DNA of 64,000 bases from Streptomyces griseoluteus (GCA_000717735.1 JOBE01000027.1:1-64000), one strand, 5' to 3'. Counted from the first letter of the stretch, positions 1 to 8,151 are shown. Notes: a model not told the origin generated them from the letters alone. Translations and numbers: made by a program.

Positions 1-531
1 GGTCGGGTCCGGGTCGGCGGCCGCGCGCTCGGGGTTCGTCAGGCAGGTGTCGGGATCGATGCCGTCGCAGTTGCTGCAGCTGTGCGTGGCGTCCGGCTGT
101 TGTCCGCTGGCCTGACGGGGCCACGTCTGCGCGTAGCCGACGCAGGGGCAGTTGGCGCAAGCACTGTTGTGCCGGTCGACGGGGTGGCTGCAGGCGCAGA
201 CGGGCTGTCCGCTGGCCTGACGGGCGGCGTCCCGGATCCCGGCGGGGAGGCGGTGGCGGACGTTGATGCCCGTGTCCGTGGGGATGCCGTCGTCGTGGTT
301 CTGGATCAGGTCGTACCAGTGGTCATGCTGGTCCCCGGTCGGCATCTCGACCCACTCCAGGGTCGCGGGGTCCTTGTCGCTCTGGGAGGTCAGCCAGGCG
401 ATGGCGGCGCCCTTGGCGGCGGCCTCGTCGTTGGCGTAGCCGATGAGGTAGTCGGAGACGTTGCCGGGCTCGTAGTTGGCCTCCCAGGCGGGGAGGAGGG
501 TGTTCAGGGCGTAGATGCGGGCGTCGTTCAT
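1..531 (-). CDS. Cys-rich hypothetical protein, partial (runs off left edge)
   Basis: The ATG at 531 sits 8 nt after an AGGAG ribosome site and the frame stays open to the window edge, giving at least 177 codons with the C-terminus missing. The first ~110 residues are a soluble acidic domain. The C-terminal part carries two Cys clusters (CACSHPVDRHNSACANCPC and CSNCDGIDPDTC) that look like zinc-binding knuckles. A 19-bp direct repeat (101-119 and 206-224) duplicates the stretch coding RQASGQ just before each cluster, so the second cluster may have arisen by duplication. I recognise no family; it is the last gene of a leftward early operon. Confidence 0.7.
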   Translation of the reverse strand, partial: MNDARIYALNTLLPAWEANYEPGNVSDYLIGYANDEAAAKGAAIAWLTSQSDKDPATLEWVEMPTGDQHDHWYDLIQNHDDGIPTDTGINVRHRLPAGIRDAARQASGQPVCACSHPVDRHNSACANCPCVGYAQTWPRQASGQQPDATHSCSNCDGIDPDTCLTNPERAAADPDPT

Positions 532-592
532 GTGCTGCTCCTGGTGTTGGGGCTGGGCCGCCACAGCGACGACCCGGCAGACAGCGAGGGGG

Positions 593-838
593 TCAGGCGG
601 TGACGTGCTCGACGGCGTGGACGGCGCGGCCGGTCCAGGAGTGGCGCCCCTTGCGGTCCTTGTGGCGCGACATCAGGCGCCAGATCTGTCCGGGGACGTG
701 CTCGTCCCAGCGGTAGCTGTAGTCGGTGGCCGTCAGGTACTGGGTGTGGGCCGCCAGAGCGGCGTCCAGCGCGCCCTGGAGGGTGTCGGCGCTGAAGGTG
801 GGAGTGTCGCCGGAGAGGACGACGTAGGCGGTGGTCAC
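593..838 (-). CDS. small hypothetical protein (81 aa)
   Basis: GTG start at 838 reading VTTAYVVLSGDTPTF; the frame ends at a TGA at 593-595. The product is small, soluble and rich in aromatic and basic residues in its second half (DYSYRWDEHVPGQIWRLMSRHKDRKGRHSW). It lies in the leftward early gene chain. No family recognised. Codon third positions are GC-rich, as in its neighbours. Confidence 0.6.
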   Translation of the reverse strand: MTTAYVVLSGDTPTFSADTLQGALDAALAAHTQYLTATDYSYRWDEHVPGQIWRLMSRHKDRKGRHSWTGRAVHAVEHVTA

Positions 839-906
839 GGTGTGCTCCTGTCGGGGGTAGTGTCGGGCCGCCCCGCACTTCGACTGCGGGGCGGACTGCG
901 GCGTAC

Positions 907-1143
907 TCAGGCGGTCGTGGCGACCCAGGCGCCGGCGTGGTCGTGCTCGGCCTTGGGCTGACCGACCGGGCATCCGGGGCAGTAGTCCCGGCCCTCCACG
1001 TCCGTCCACCCGTCGCGGGCGGCCTTCTGGTGGTGGCGGGCGGCCTGGTCGTCGGAGCGCTGGATGTGCGAGGTGAGGGCGTAGGACGTGCAGTCCTCGC
1101 AGTCGCAGGTGGTCTGGGTGGAGGCGTCGCGAACGCTGCGCAT
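907..1143 (-). CDS. small zinc-binding-like protein (78 aa)
   Basis: The ATG at 1143 follows an AAGGA site. The protein has CDCEDC near residue 15 and CPGCPVG near residue 55, a pattern expected of a small zinc ribbon, with His-rich stretches between them. Such small Cys-pair proteins are common in actinophage early regions; the function is unknown. Confidence 0.65.
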   Translation of the reverse strand: MRSVRDASTQTTCDCEDCTSYALTSHIQRSDDQAARHHQKAARDGWTDVEGRDYCPGCPVGQPKAEHDHAGAWVATTA

Positions 1144-1178
1144 GGTGTGTCCTTCTGGGTGTGTGATGGCGGGGCGGG

Positions 1179-1379
1179 TCAGCTGGTGGCGGGGGTGCGC
1201 TTGCGGAGGATGTAGGCCTGCTCGTCGGCGGCCGACGGCGGGTTGATGCGGAGGGCGTGGAGGACAGCGGCGAGGACAGTCCCCGGGTCGGCGTCCTCCG
1301 CACCGGCAGCGCCTTCGATGGCGTGCCAGGCCCGGTCGTGCTCCTCAACGGTGAGAGTGCGGGCGGGCTGCTCGGTCAT
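1179..1379 (-). CDS. small hypothetical protein (66 aa)
   Basis: Start ATG at 1379, after an AAGGAC site, overlaps the stop of the upstream gene (1376-1756) as ATGA, which indicates translational coupling. The product is acidic and helical with no membrane segment. No family recognised. Confidence 0.6.
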   Translation of the reverse strand: MTEQPARTLTVEEHDRAWHAIEGAAGAEDADPGTVLAAVLHALRINPPSAADEQAYILRKRTPATS

Positions 1380-1756
1380 GTCGTGTCCTTCTGTCGGCGA
1401 AGGTGGAGACGGTTCGTGATGCGGTTCCACTGCCAGCAGGCGCTGGTGCCGCAGTCAGCGCAGTACTGGTCGGCGCTCTCGCCGTCCATGTCCGGCGCCC
1501 AGGCGGTGGCCGCGTGGTGCTGTGCGGGCGGGGCGTTGAGGCGGGCAGCACGACGGGCGCGCATGCGGGCGAGGACCTGCTCCCGGGTCGGCTGCTCCCA
1601 CGGGTGCATGCCGACGCTGGCCTTCCACCGCCGCCCGTGGCCGCTCTGCTCGGTGCCGCACCAGCGGCAGCCGTACGGGGTGGGCGGGTGGCCGTCACGG
1701 AAGCGGATCGGGTTCCGGCGGAGGCCGGTCGCAGGGTCACGGGTTACGAGGGTCAT
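1376..1756 (-). CDS. zinc-ribbon-like hypothetical protein (126 aa)
   Basis: Begins MTLVTRDPATGLRRNPIRF and has an N-terminal CRWCG pair (about residue 30) and a C-terminal CADCG pair (about residue 98) around a basic Arg/Ala helix. The stop overlaps the next start as ATGA, and the start overlaps the stop of the 1753-2148 gene in the same way. The paired CxxC motifs suggest a structural zinc site. Function unknown. Confidence 0.65.
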   Translation of the reverse strand: MTLVTRDPATGLRRNPIRFRDGHPPTPYGCRWCGTEQSGHGRRWKASVGMHPWEQPTREQVLARMRARRAARLNAPPAQHHAATAWAPDMDGESADQYCADCGTSACWQWNRITNRLHLRRQKDTT

Positions 1757-2148
1757 CGGGTGTTCTCCGTGGTGAGGCCCTCCAGAGGGCCGAACGGGAT
1801 GGTCTTGGGGCGCGGCTCGACCGGGATGATGGCCGCGTTGTCGGGGAGCCGGTCACGGAAGTGGGCGGGGATCTCGCCCTGGCACATGACGTTGTTGGAG
1901 GAGATCTCGCTGCCGTCGTTGAAGCGGAAGGTGAAGAGCCGGCCGCCGAACCCGAGGAACTGCGGCGGGGTGGTGTGGTCCATGGGTCGGATGACGTAGT
2001 GCCAGCCGCCGGCTCGGGCCACACGGTCGTTGGGGCCGCCCGGGAGGCGGGAGGCCACCAGGTCGCCGTTCGCGGCCCATGCGACCTTCTCGTTCCAGAA
2101 GCGGCAGTCGAAGCAGGTCTCGTTGGTGCAGCAGGACTGGTCGAGCAT
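1753..2148 (-). CDS. hypothetical protein (131 aa)
   Basis: Start placed at ATG 2148 (MLDQSCCTNETCFDCRFW), 8 nt after a GGAG site; the frame upstream contains two repeated MRGP stretches and is less convincing. The N-terminus holds a CC..C..C cluster, followed by a likely beta-rich domain. A short imperfect direct repeat (about 2168-2190 and 2229-2251) lies just upstream. No family recognised. Confidence 0.65.
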   Translation of the reverse strand: MLDQSCCTNETCFDCRFWNEKVAWAANGDLVASRLPGGPNDRVARAGGWHYVIRPMDHTTPPQFLGFGGRLFTFRFNDGSEISSNNVMCQGEIPAHFRDRLPDNAAIIPVEPRPKTIPFGPLEGLTTENTR

Positions 2149-2275
2149 GTGGGTCTCCGAGTCTGGCGGGCCGCGCATTGACGAGCACGGCGTCAGGCGG
2201 TGGCGGTGGATCGGGTGAGGGACGGCCGGCCCGCGCATTCGAGGGCACGGGCTCAAGTCAGGGCCTACGCCTTGA

Positions 2276-3019
2276 TCAGGTAGAGGCCTGGATGTCGGCG
2301 ATAAGGACGGTGGCGTTGTCGGCGGAGGGGCGTCCCGGCCCAGCTTCGGCCGAGATACGCACAGCGCCGTCCACGAAGCGGTGGGCGGCAGCGTCCGTGG
2401 GACCGGCGAGTTCAGCGGCCAGGGGGCGCCCGCCGTCTTCGTACGGTTCGTAGGCGCCGTCGGAGGCGAGGACGAGGCGCAGAGGCTCCAGAGGGATGGT
2501 GAAGGCCTCGATGGCGGGGTGTCCGAAGGTGTTTACGCATTCGGCATCGGTCTCGGCGGCGCCGAGGTAAGAGGTGATGATGTTGCGGTTGCCGCGCGGC
2601 GGGCGAACACGGCGAAGGTTGTGATCCTGGGTGATCTTGACGGCCGGATGGTTGCCGACGATGACGTAGGCGCGGGAGTCTCCGCACCATGCAATGGTGA
2701 TGGGCTTGCCGGGAACAGTGACCGCGACGACGACGGCAGCGGCCGGAAGGTCGTATCGAGTGAAGGGGTCGTTGCGTGCGGGGATGGCGGCGTAGCGGTC
2801 GTATACGGCGCGGAGTCCGGCTTCGGCGCTGCCGCGTTGGGCAGCCGCGCGGGCTACACGGCGGGCCGTGTTGCGGGTCCAGGCACTGATGGTGTCGGTG
2901 GAACCGATGCCGTCGAGGAGAGCGTAGGCACGGATGCCGCCGGGGGAGGTGTGGACAGCGGTGGCGTCGCACTGGTGGCTGCGGAGGCCGATGTTCTGGG
3001 CGGTGGCGTAGGTGTCCAT
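2276..3019 (-). CDS. PP2C-type (PPM) serine/threonine phosphatase
   Basis: A 247-residue protein with the PPM/PP2C motifs in order: LLDGIG (D36, G37) for the DGMG metal site, AWCGDSRAYV (G113-D114-S115-R116), LASDGAYEP (S186-D187-G188) and SADNATVLIA (D234-N235). PPM enzymes are Mn/Mg-dependent and remove phosphate from Ser/Thr, often opposing host kinases or acting in anti-sigma circuits. The ATG at 3019 follows GGAGG closely. The length fits a minimal catalytic domain with no membrane anchor. A phosphatase in a phage early operon suggests tampering with host Ser/Thr signalling or an anti-defence role; that is inference. Confidence 0.8.
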   Translation of the reverse strand: MDTYATAQNIGLRSHQCDATAVHTSPGGIRAYALLDGIGSTDTISAWTRNTARRVARAAAQRGSAEAGLRAVYDRYAAIPARNDPFTRYDLPAAAVVVAVTVPGKPITIAWCGDSRAYVIVGNHPAVKITQDHNLRRVRPPRGNRNIITSYLGAAETDAECVNTFGHPAIEAFTIPLEPLRLVLASDGAYEPYEDGGRPLAAELAGPTDAAAHRFVDGAVRISAEAGPGRPSADNATVLIADIQAST

Positions 3020-3043
3020 GGTGGCCTCCGTGCGTGGGCGGGG

Positions 3044-3280
3044 TCAGAGGGTGGTGACGGTGATGGGCTGGAGGGACCGCTCGATCTCGCTGGTTGCGCT
3101 GGCGACCTCGTCGTCGGCCTCGTTGGCCGGCGCGATCCAGTAGGTGAGCGGCGAGGAGACGGTCTGGCCCTGGTCGTTGATGCTGTGGACGAACGCCTCG
3201 ATGACGTACTGGTTGTCCGGGGCGGGCGTGACGACGACGAATCCACCCGGGACGGAGTGGACGGTGGGCGTGGCGTGCAT
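3044..3280 (-). CDS. small hypothetical protein (78 aa)
   Basis: ATG at 3280 follows a GAGAGGA ribosome site. The product looks like a small beta-sheet domain (VPGGFVVVTPAPDNQYVIEAFVHSIN). It sits between the phosphatase gene and two GC-rich hairpins. No family recognised. Confidence 0.6.
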   Translation of the reverse strand: MHATPTVHSVPGGFVVVTPAPDNQYVIEAFVHSINDQGQTVSSPLTYWIAPANEADDEVASATSEIERSLQPITVTTL

Positions 3281-3318
3281 CGGGTGGTCCTCTCGCCGTG
3301 TGTGGGCGGTGGCAGTAG

Positions 3319-3358
3319 GGCCGCACGCCCCGGGAAGGGGGTGCCGGGGCGTGCGGCC
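3319..3358 (-). terminator. GC-rich perfect hairpin between early genes
   Basis: A 15-bp perfect stem (3319-3333 with 3344-3358) and a 10-nt loop. A second hairpin (3441-3450 with 3463-3472) lies nearby. Neither has a T-tract, so they are more likely attenuators or RNA-stability elements within the leftward transcript than strong intrinsic terminators. Confidence 0.5.
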
Positions 3359-3510
3359 GGGGGTGAGGCGGCACTCGGCGGACTGCGGGCGGTGCACGGA
3401 GGGGGTCGTGCGGCCGTGTGTCCGGGTACCTGGCCCCGGGCGCCCTCCCCTGAGGGGGAGTCGGGGAGGGCGGGCGGCCCCCTTGGGGGGTGGGGCCGCG
3501 TCTGGGGATG

Positions 3511-3705
3511 TCAGAGGGCGCTGGAGATGTCCTCGGCGAGGCGCTCGATGGTGAGGTTCTCGGGGGCGTGGCCGTCGTGGGGGCGGGGGGTGGAGCGCTC
3601 GTGGACGGCGGTGACGAACCGGTCGTAGAGGTGGTCGTCGGTGGCGAGGAGCGCGATGACGTCGGCGAGGGTGTCGGCGGTGACGCGGGTCGTGATGGTG
3701 GCCAT
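3511..3705 (-). CDS. small hypothetical protein, first gene of a leftward operon (64 aa)
   Basis: ATG at 3705 after GAAGGGG. It begins MATITTRVTADTLADVIALLA and looks like a small helical protein. It is the first gene after the palindromic promoter/operator at 3766-3806, so it should be the first product under that control. Function unknown. Confidence 0.65.
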   Translation of the reverse strand: MATITTRVTADTLADVIALLATDDHLYDRFVTAVHERSTPRPHDGHAPENLTIERLAEDISSAL

Positions 3706-3765
3706 GCGGTGTTCCCCTTCCGTGGTCCCGGTGTTGGTACCGGGTGGGTCGTTCTCGGTTCCACC

Positions 3766-3806
3766 ACCATAAGCCATAACCCATTGCGCTCGCAATGGGT
3801 TATGGC
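3766..3806 (-). promoter_or_regulatory. leftward promoter with palindromic operator (site 1)
   Basis: A perfect palindrome, 16-bp arms around CT, spans 3773-3806 with core ATTGCG-CT-CGCAAT. On the minus strand the core supplies a TTGCGA -35 (3795-3790); TATGGT (3771-3766), 18 bp on, fits a -10. A repressor bound here would cover the -35. The same core occurs at 9467, 22837, 22902 and 59091. The sequence CCACCACCATAA beside it is also repeated at site 2. Confidence 0.75.
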
Positions 3807-3824
3807 TGACTGGGGCCACGCAAA

Positions 3825-3854
3825 AGGGCCCGGCCCCACCCGGGACCGGGCCCT
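3825..3854 (-). terminator. intrinsic terminator after ssb
   Basis: A 9-bp GC stem (3825-3833 with 3846-3854) and 12-nt loop; read leftward it is followed by TTTTG. It lies just after the ssb stop and before the site-1 promoter, so it separates two leftward transcripts. Confidence 0.7.
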
Positions 3855-3869
3855 CCCACCACCGCACAC

Positions 3870-4403
3870 TCAGAACGGCGGCTCCTCGCTGTACCCCCCA
3901 CCCTGCGGACCCGACGCACCAGTCGCCCACGGGTCATCAGCGGGAGCACCGCCACCACCCTGCCGGCCACCGCCACCACCCTGCCGGCCACCGCCACCAG
4001 CCTGCTGACCACCGCCGTACCCACCCTGACCACCACCACCGGTGGACTTGGTGACCTTGACCGTGGCGCTCTTGAGGCTGGGGCCGACTTCCTCCACGTC
4101 CAGCTCGTACACCGTCCGCTTCACACCCTCACGGTCCTCGTACGACCGCTGCTTCAGCCGACCCTGCACGATGACCCGCATCCCCCGCTGCAGGGACTCC
4201 GCCACGTTCTCCGCGGCCTGCCGCCACACCGAACAGGTGAGGAACAGGCCCTCCCCGTCCTTCCACTCGTTGGTCTGCTTGTCGAACACCCGCGGGGTCG
4301 ACGCGATACGGAACTTCGCCACCGCCGCGCCGGCCGGGGTGAACCGGAGCTCCGGATCGTCCACGAGGTTCCCGACAACCGTGATGACCGTCTCGCCTGC
4401 CAT
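3870..4403 (-). CDS. ssb: single-stranded DNA-binding protein
   Basis: A 177-residue SSB. An OB fold fills residues 1-110 ([20 protein letters not shown], then [21 protein letters not shown] and [10 protein letters not shown]). A Gly-rich linker follows, containing a repeated GGGGRQ unit encoded by tandem 21-bp repeats at about 3951-4013. The acidic tip EEPPF is the usual docking tail for repair and replication partners. Length and layout match actinobacterial SSBs. It would coat single strands during phage or plasmid replication and recombination. It lies downstream of the HTH and WhiB genes and ends at a terminator. Confidence 0.95.
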   Translation of the reverse strand: MAGETVITVVGNLVDDPELRFTPAGAAVAKFRIASTPRVFDKQTNEWKDGEGLFLTCSVWRQAAENVAESLQRGMRVIVQGRLKQRSYEDREGVKRTVYELDVEEVGPSLKSATVKVTKSTGGGGQGGYGGGQQAGGGGRQGGGGGRQGGGGAPADDPWATGASGPQGGGYSEEPPF

Positions 4404-4427
4404 GCTGATACTCCTTCGTCTCGGCCC

Positions 4428-4994
4428 TCAAGCCGCGTTGCTGATCTGTCCCACGGGCTGCACCGGCACATACCGGCCCTCCGCCCGCGCCTTGTCCTTC
4501 GCCCGCTCCCACGACCGCTTCACCGCGGCAACTGACAGACCAAGCCGTTCCGCCACCTGCTCGTACGACAAGCCCCGCCGGATTCCCCGGTCCACGCCCA
4601 GGCGCCGCTCATCGCGGTTGAGGTGGATGCCGGACGCGCCGTTCGGGTGGGACAGGGCACGCTCCACCGCCACCTCGTCCACTCCAGCGCCCCTCGGCAC
4701 CGAGCCCTCGGCCAGATCCCGAAGCGTCCGCCGGCTGGCTTGCACAGCCTGGATGGGCGCCCCGTACTCGTCGAAGTCCAGCCAGCCCAGCAGCGCGCCG
4801 AGGCTCCGGTCCGGGTCGACAAGGCCGGCCAGGACGACAAGGAGCGCGGTCTGCTGCTGCTGGTCCAGCGCCCCGAGGAGCTCCTCAACGTCCTGGACGC
4901 CACCGTCACCCTGCACGATCGTCGTCAGGCGGGCGGCGACCGGCAGCATGTCCTCCGCGAGGTCCCCGCGGTCCTGGGTGGTGAGCCGCTTCAT
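4428..4994 (-). CDS. helix-turn-helix DNA-binding protein (188 aa)
   Basis: The C-terminal half reads IRRGLSYEQVAERLGLSVAAVKRSWERAKDKAR, a typical sigma-like or transposase-like HTH. The N-terminal half is acidic and helical. The start overlaps the WhiB stop as ATGA (4991-4994). It is probably a transcription factor of the early operon. It is too short and incomplete for a sigma factor, which remains a distant alternative. Confidence 0.75.
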   Translation of the reverse strand: MKRLTTQDRGDLAEDMLPVAARLTTIVQGDGGVQDVEELLGALDQQQQTALLVVLAGLVDPDRSLGALLGWLDFDEYGAPIQAVQASRRTLRDLAEGSVPRGAGVDEVAVERALSHPNGASGIHLNRDERRLGVDRGIRRGLSYEQVAERLGLSVAAVKRSWERAKDKARAEGRYVPVQPVGQISNAA

Positions 4995-5461
4995 GCCGCC
5001 GCCTCCAGGTCCTGCTGCCTACGCTCGTCCCGGTCGAACCGCTGCACCGCAGCCCGGAGTACCGAACGGTCCACGTTCAGCACGCTGGCCATGTCGGCCT
5101 GCGACATCCCGGCCTTCCGCCATTCGGCGATGTGCTCCCGGGCTTCTATGCACCGGTCCATGGCCTGCCCCGGGCCGCGGGGCGTCACCTTCCGCAGTCC
5201 CCAGCGCTCGTCCTGTGTGAGACCGCCGAGAACACCGAACTGCTCCCCGGTGTCCAGGGCCCACTCCAGGCACGCAACCCTGACCGGGCACGCCATGCAG
5301 ACGGCCTTGGCCTGCGCGGCCTGCTTCTGCGCGGCCTTGCTGACGCCGACGGGGAAGAACAGCTCGGGGTCCGTGTGATGGCAGTTGGCCTGCTGGCTCC
5401 AACGGGGGTCCTTGGGGGTTGTGGCGGCGGGTGTTATGGCGCGGCGGGTTTCGGTGGTCAT
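4991..5461 (-). CDS. WhiB-family iron-sulfur transcription factor
   Basis: 156 residues with the WhiB Cys set C27, C55, C58 and C64 (CMACPVRVAC) and the turn GVLGGLTQDERW (76-87). WhiB proteins bind a [4Fe-4S] cluster and act with the principal sigma factor; actinophage WhiBs such as that of TM4 alter host gene expression. The C-terminal extension (MSQADMASVLNVDRSVLRAAVQRF) looks like an added HTH, which is unusual for the family. It is followed by an overlapping HTH gene and then ssb. Confidence 0.9.
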   Translation of the reverse strand: MTTETRRAITPAATTPKDPRWSQQANCHHTDPELFFPVGVSKAAQKQAAQAKAVCMACPVRVACLEWALDTGEQFGVLGGLTQDERWGLRKVTPRGPGQAMDRCIEAREHIAEWRKAGMSQADMASVLNVDRSVLRAAVQRFDRDERRQQDLEAAA

Positions 5462-5501
5462 GCGGTTTCTCCGAGGGGATGTCGTAACCGGGCTGACGGG
5501 G

Positions 5502-6059
5502 CTATGCGGCGGACGCGATCGGCTCCGGCCAGGTGGCCTTGGTGATGGCGGCGCGGTGGGCTTGGGGCATGGGGGTGATGGGGTGGCCGAGCCAGTCGCG
5601 GCCGGCGGCCATGAGGACGACGGCGTCGGCGGCGTTGTCGTCGCCCTGGGTGGGCCAGTCGGGCCAGCGGCGGGCGACGGCGTCGACGATGAGGTTCTTG
5701 GTGGCGGTGCCCTTGCCGGTGGCGTAGAGCATGCGCTGGTTGGTCGACATGAGGCCGATGGGGATGTCCCGGGCGGTGAGGGTGTTGTAGACCTCCCACC
5801 AGAGCCAGCCTCGTTCGTGTCCTCCTCCGCCGCTGCGGGAGAGGGCGGGGGTTTCGAGGACGGCGAGGTCGGGGCGGCCGATGGTGTCGAGGACGAGGGT
5901 GCGTACGTGCTGGAGGGCTGTGGCGCGTTCGGGGTGGGAGAGCTTGGTGAGGGGGCGCTTCTTGTCGGTCCAGCCGACGACCTGGCACCAGCCGTTGCTG
6001 GAGGCGATGCCGGTGGCGGTGAGGCTGGTGTCGATGCCGATGACGGTGGGCGGGGTCAT
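5502..6059 (-). CDS. RuvC-like Holliday-junction resolvase
   Basis: 185 residues from ATG 6059. RNase H-fold acidic residues are visible: D10 in GIDTSLTATG, E69 in LAVLETP, K121 in ATKNLIVDAV, and the DDNAADA motif (D141, D145) near the C-terminus. Phage RuvC-like enzymes cut Holliday junctions or branched DNA during recombination and before packaging. It overlaps the next upstream gene (6056-6277) as ATGA. Confidence 0.85.
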   Translation of the reverse strand: MTPPTVIGIDTSLTATGIASSNGWCQVVGWTDKKRPLTKLSHPERATALQHVRTLVLDTIGRPDLAVLETPALSRSGGGGHERGWLWWEVYNTLTARDIPIGLMSTNQRMLYATGKGTATKNLIVDAVARRWPDWPTQGDDNAADAVVLMAAGRDWLGHPITPMPQAHRAAITKATWPEPIASAA

Positions 6060-6277
6060 GGGGTGAGCTCCTGTACGGGTACGGGGCCGTTGAGGCGGGT
6101 GCGGAGGTAGGTGGCGTGGCCGGGCCTGTGTCCGAGGTGCCACTGGAGGCAGTACTGGCAGTGGTATGGGCGGAGGTTTGGGCCGCCGTTGCGGCGTATG
6201 CGGCTGGAGGCCTTCTTGGCGTAGGCGCGCTGGTGGTAGCGGACTTTGCCGAGGCAGGAGATCTCGTACTCGGTCAT
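6056..6277 (-). CDS. small zinc-ribbon protein (73 aa)
   Basis: Basic protein with CQYCLQWHLGH (about residues 40-50), a CxxC followed by HxxxH that resembles a small zinc finger, after an Arg/Lys-rich N-terminus. The start overlaps the stop of the preceding gene (ATGA). It is probably a nucleic-acid-binding accessory to the resolvase beside it; exact role unknown. Confidence 0.7.
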   Translation of the reverse strand: MTEYEISCLGKVRYHQRAYAKKASSRIRRNGGPNLRPYHCQYCLQWHLGHRPGHATYLRTRLNGPVPVQELTP

Positions 6278-6474
6278 CGCGGCTCGGGGAGGCCGAGGTC
6301 GCGGGCGAGGGCGGTGCGGGCGGTGGTGTCGTACGCGGGGTTGTGGATCCAGGCGGCGACGAGCGCGAGGCGTGCGCGGAGGAGGGCGAGGTCGTTCTCG
6401 GCGGTGGCGAGGAGGGCGGTGTGCCGGGTGCAGAGTTCGCCGGTGAGGGTGTTCTCGTAGCCGGGGTCAGCCAT
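6274..6474 (-). CDS. small hypothetical protein (66 aa)
   Basis: Helical protein starting MADPGYENTLTGELCTRHTAL. Both ends overlap neighbouring genes, which supports it as a real member of the chain. No family recognised. Confidence 0.6.
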   Translation of the reverse strand: MADPGYENTLTGELCTRHTALLATAENDLALLRARLALVAAWIHNPAYDTTARTALARDLGLPEPR

Positions 6475-7177
6475 GACCGTGCTCGTAGCCGGGTACGGGA
6501 TGGCTGGCCTTCGCCATCGCTCGCGTCAGGTCGTCCACGTCGACCTCGGTGTCGTCCTTGATCTGATCGATCCAGTGCCGCAGGACGTGCATGACAGTGG
6601 CGAGGTTCTCTTCGGCCTTCAGCCGGAACTGGTGGGGGGTGGTTCCGGTGCGGCGCTGGATGGTGACGGTGTACGAGTCGCGCGGGTCCGGTCCGTGCCG
6701 CAGGTCCATGGATACGGACGGCGCGCTCATCTCGGTCTCGACGTAGTTCTCGGCGCCGTACCCGTCGAGGACGCCACGCATGGAGGCGACGAAGATCTTG
6801 AGGATCTCGGTGGCTTCGTCGAGCTCGAGGGTGGCGACGCCGTCCTTGATGGTGAGGGAGCGCATCATCGTGCCGTCGGCGAGGATCTCGGCGGCGAGGT
6901 CTCCCAGGGCGTCGAGGGCGTAGTCGGCGAGATCGGCGGGCGTGGCGGTCTCAGTGCCAGGGGCGTTGACGAAGGCGGTCTCGATGGCGTCGCGGGCCTG
7001 CTTTCGACGCTTGGCGCGCTGGGCTTCGGTGAGCTCAGTCCTGGTGGTCATGACGGGTCTCCGTCCGGGGGGGTCCTGGGGTGGGGTGTTGCGGGTGCCA
7101 TGGCCGTGCTGGGAGAGCACGACCATGGCGATGGCGATGAGGCCGAGCGCGAGGGCGATGGCGGCGTTCCAGGTCAT
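6467..7177 (-). CDS. membrane-anchored hypothetical protein with alternative internal start
   Basis: From ATG 7177, which overlaps the stop of the upstream gene as ATGA, the product starts with a transmembrane segment (about residues 4-21, AAIALALGLIAIAMVVLS), then a linker and a soluble domain of ~195 residues. A second ATG at 7051 (MTTRTELTEAQRAKRR) has its own GGAG site 9 nt upstream. The gene could therefore give both an anchored and a soluble form. The soluble part is not recognised. Confidence 0.6.
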   Translation of the reverse strand: MTWNAAIALALGLIAIAMVVLSQHGHGTRNTPPQDPPGRRPVMTTRTELTEAQRAKRRKQARDAIETAFVNAPGTETATPADLADYALDALGDLAAEILADGTMMRSLTIKDGVATLELDEATEILKIFVASMRGVLDGYGAENYVETEMSAPSVSMDLRHGPDPRDSYTVTIQRRTGTTPHQFRLKAEENLATVMHVLRHWIDQIKDDTEVDVDDLTRAMAKASHPVPGYEHGHG

Positions 7178-8151
7178 GTGGCGGTGGGGAAGTCGCGGCA
7201 GGTCTCGAACCGCTGGTGGAGCGGCCCGTCGTGCTGGTCCTCGAGCTGCCGGGGCGGCGGCGTGATGCCGAGGCGCTTCCAGTGGGTGGCCTCAAGTTCG
7301 GCCATCGTGCGCTCGGCGAGGCGGCGCTTCCCCGGTCCCATGTCCTCCTGCTGGCGGGGTGGGGTGGGGGTCTCGGGGCCCGGCACCTCGGTCCAAGGCC
7401 CGTACCACTCGGAGCCGTCGTCCCAGGTGCGGACGGTGCGCTGCTGGGCGCGGGCGCCGCAGTGGGGGTAGGTCTGGAGTGCCTTGCGGACGAAGGCGAG
7501 GGCCTTCTCGGCGGTGTCGGCTCCGTCGACGCCCCAGTCGCCGACGACCTCGTACTGGATGTCTTCGACGGGGTCGTGGCCGGTCGGGGCGTACGGCTCG
7601 AGCTCGGCGAGCCGGTCATTGGTGACCCGCAGCTGCTCAACCACGTCGGACAGGGCCTCGTTCGTCGAATGCCGCTCCGCCCGAAGACGGTTGATCTCCT
7701 CTTCGGCCTGACGGCGGCGGCCCATCTCGTGCCCCAGGGCCGCACGCCACTTCTGCGCTTCGCCCTCGGCCGCCTTCAGCCAGCCCGCGTGCGAGTCCCG
7801 CTCCTCAACGTGACGCAGGATGCCCTCGCCGTACGCCTGCGCCCGCTCGCGGGCCGACCGCCACGCCAGCCGCAGCCGTGCGTTCTCCTGCTCCTCCTCG
7901 AAGAGGGCAAGCCCGGTACCAGCGATAACGTTGGACAGCTCGGCCTCCTTGGCGTGGAGCCGGGCCACCTCCTCGGCGTGATCCGGCGCCAGCCAATCAG
8001 CCACCTTCGTGCGGGCCTCCAGGTCCAGTAGCAGCGCCACCGGGCGACCGTCCTCGGCGATGGCGCCGATGGTGAGGATCGGCTCCTCTTCGATCGCGGG
8101 CTCCATGGCCACGTCGAACCGGGCGACGATCAGCGGGTCCGTGGTGCTCAT
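7174..8151 (-). CDS. coiled-coil hypothetical protein (325 aa)
   Basis: Residues 1-55 look like a small beta domain, residues ~60-185 are a long coiled coil (EEEQENARLRLAWRSARER, EEINRLRAERHS), and the C-terminal ~120 residues are mixed with Trp-rich segments (DDGSEWYGPWTEVPGPE). Start ATG 8151 overlaps the upstream stop. No family recognised. Confidence 0.65.
   Translation of the reverse strand: MSTTDPLIVARFDVAMEPAIEEEPILTIGAIAEDGRPVALLLDLEARTKVADWLAPDHAEEVARLHAKEAELSNVIAGTGLALFEEEQENARLRLAWRSARERAQAYGEGILRHVEERDSHAGWLKAAEGEAQKWRAALGHEMGRRRQAEEEINRLRAERHSTNEALSDVVEQLRVTNDRLAELEPYAPTGHDPVEDIQYEVVGDWGVDGADTAEKALAFVRKALQTYPHCGARAQQRTVRTWDDGSEWYGPWTEVPGPETPTPPRQQEDMGPGKRRLAERTMAELEATHWKRLGITPPPRQLEDQHDGPLHQRFETCRDFPTAT

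Noticed and set aside
2168..2251. Imperfect 22-bp direct repeat, possible iteron
   Set aside because: Only two copies with several mismatches, in a short gap between genes; it could be a small local duplication.
3951..4013. Short tandem repeats resembling a CRISPR or iteron array
   Set aside because: They are in-frame 21-bp units encoding the Gly-rich linker of SSB, with no spacers. No CRISPR array was seen.
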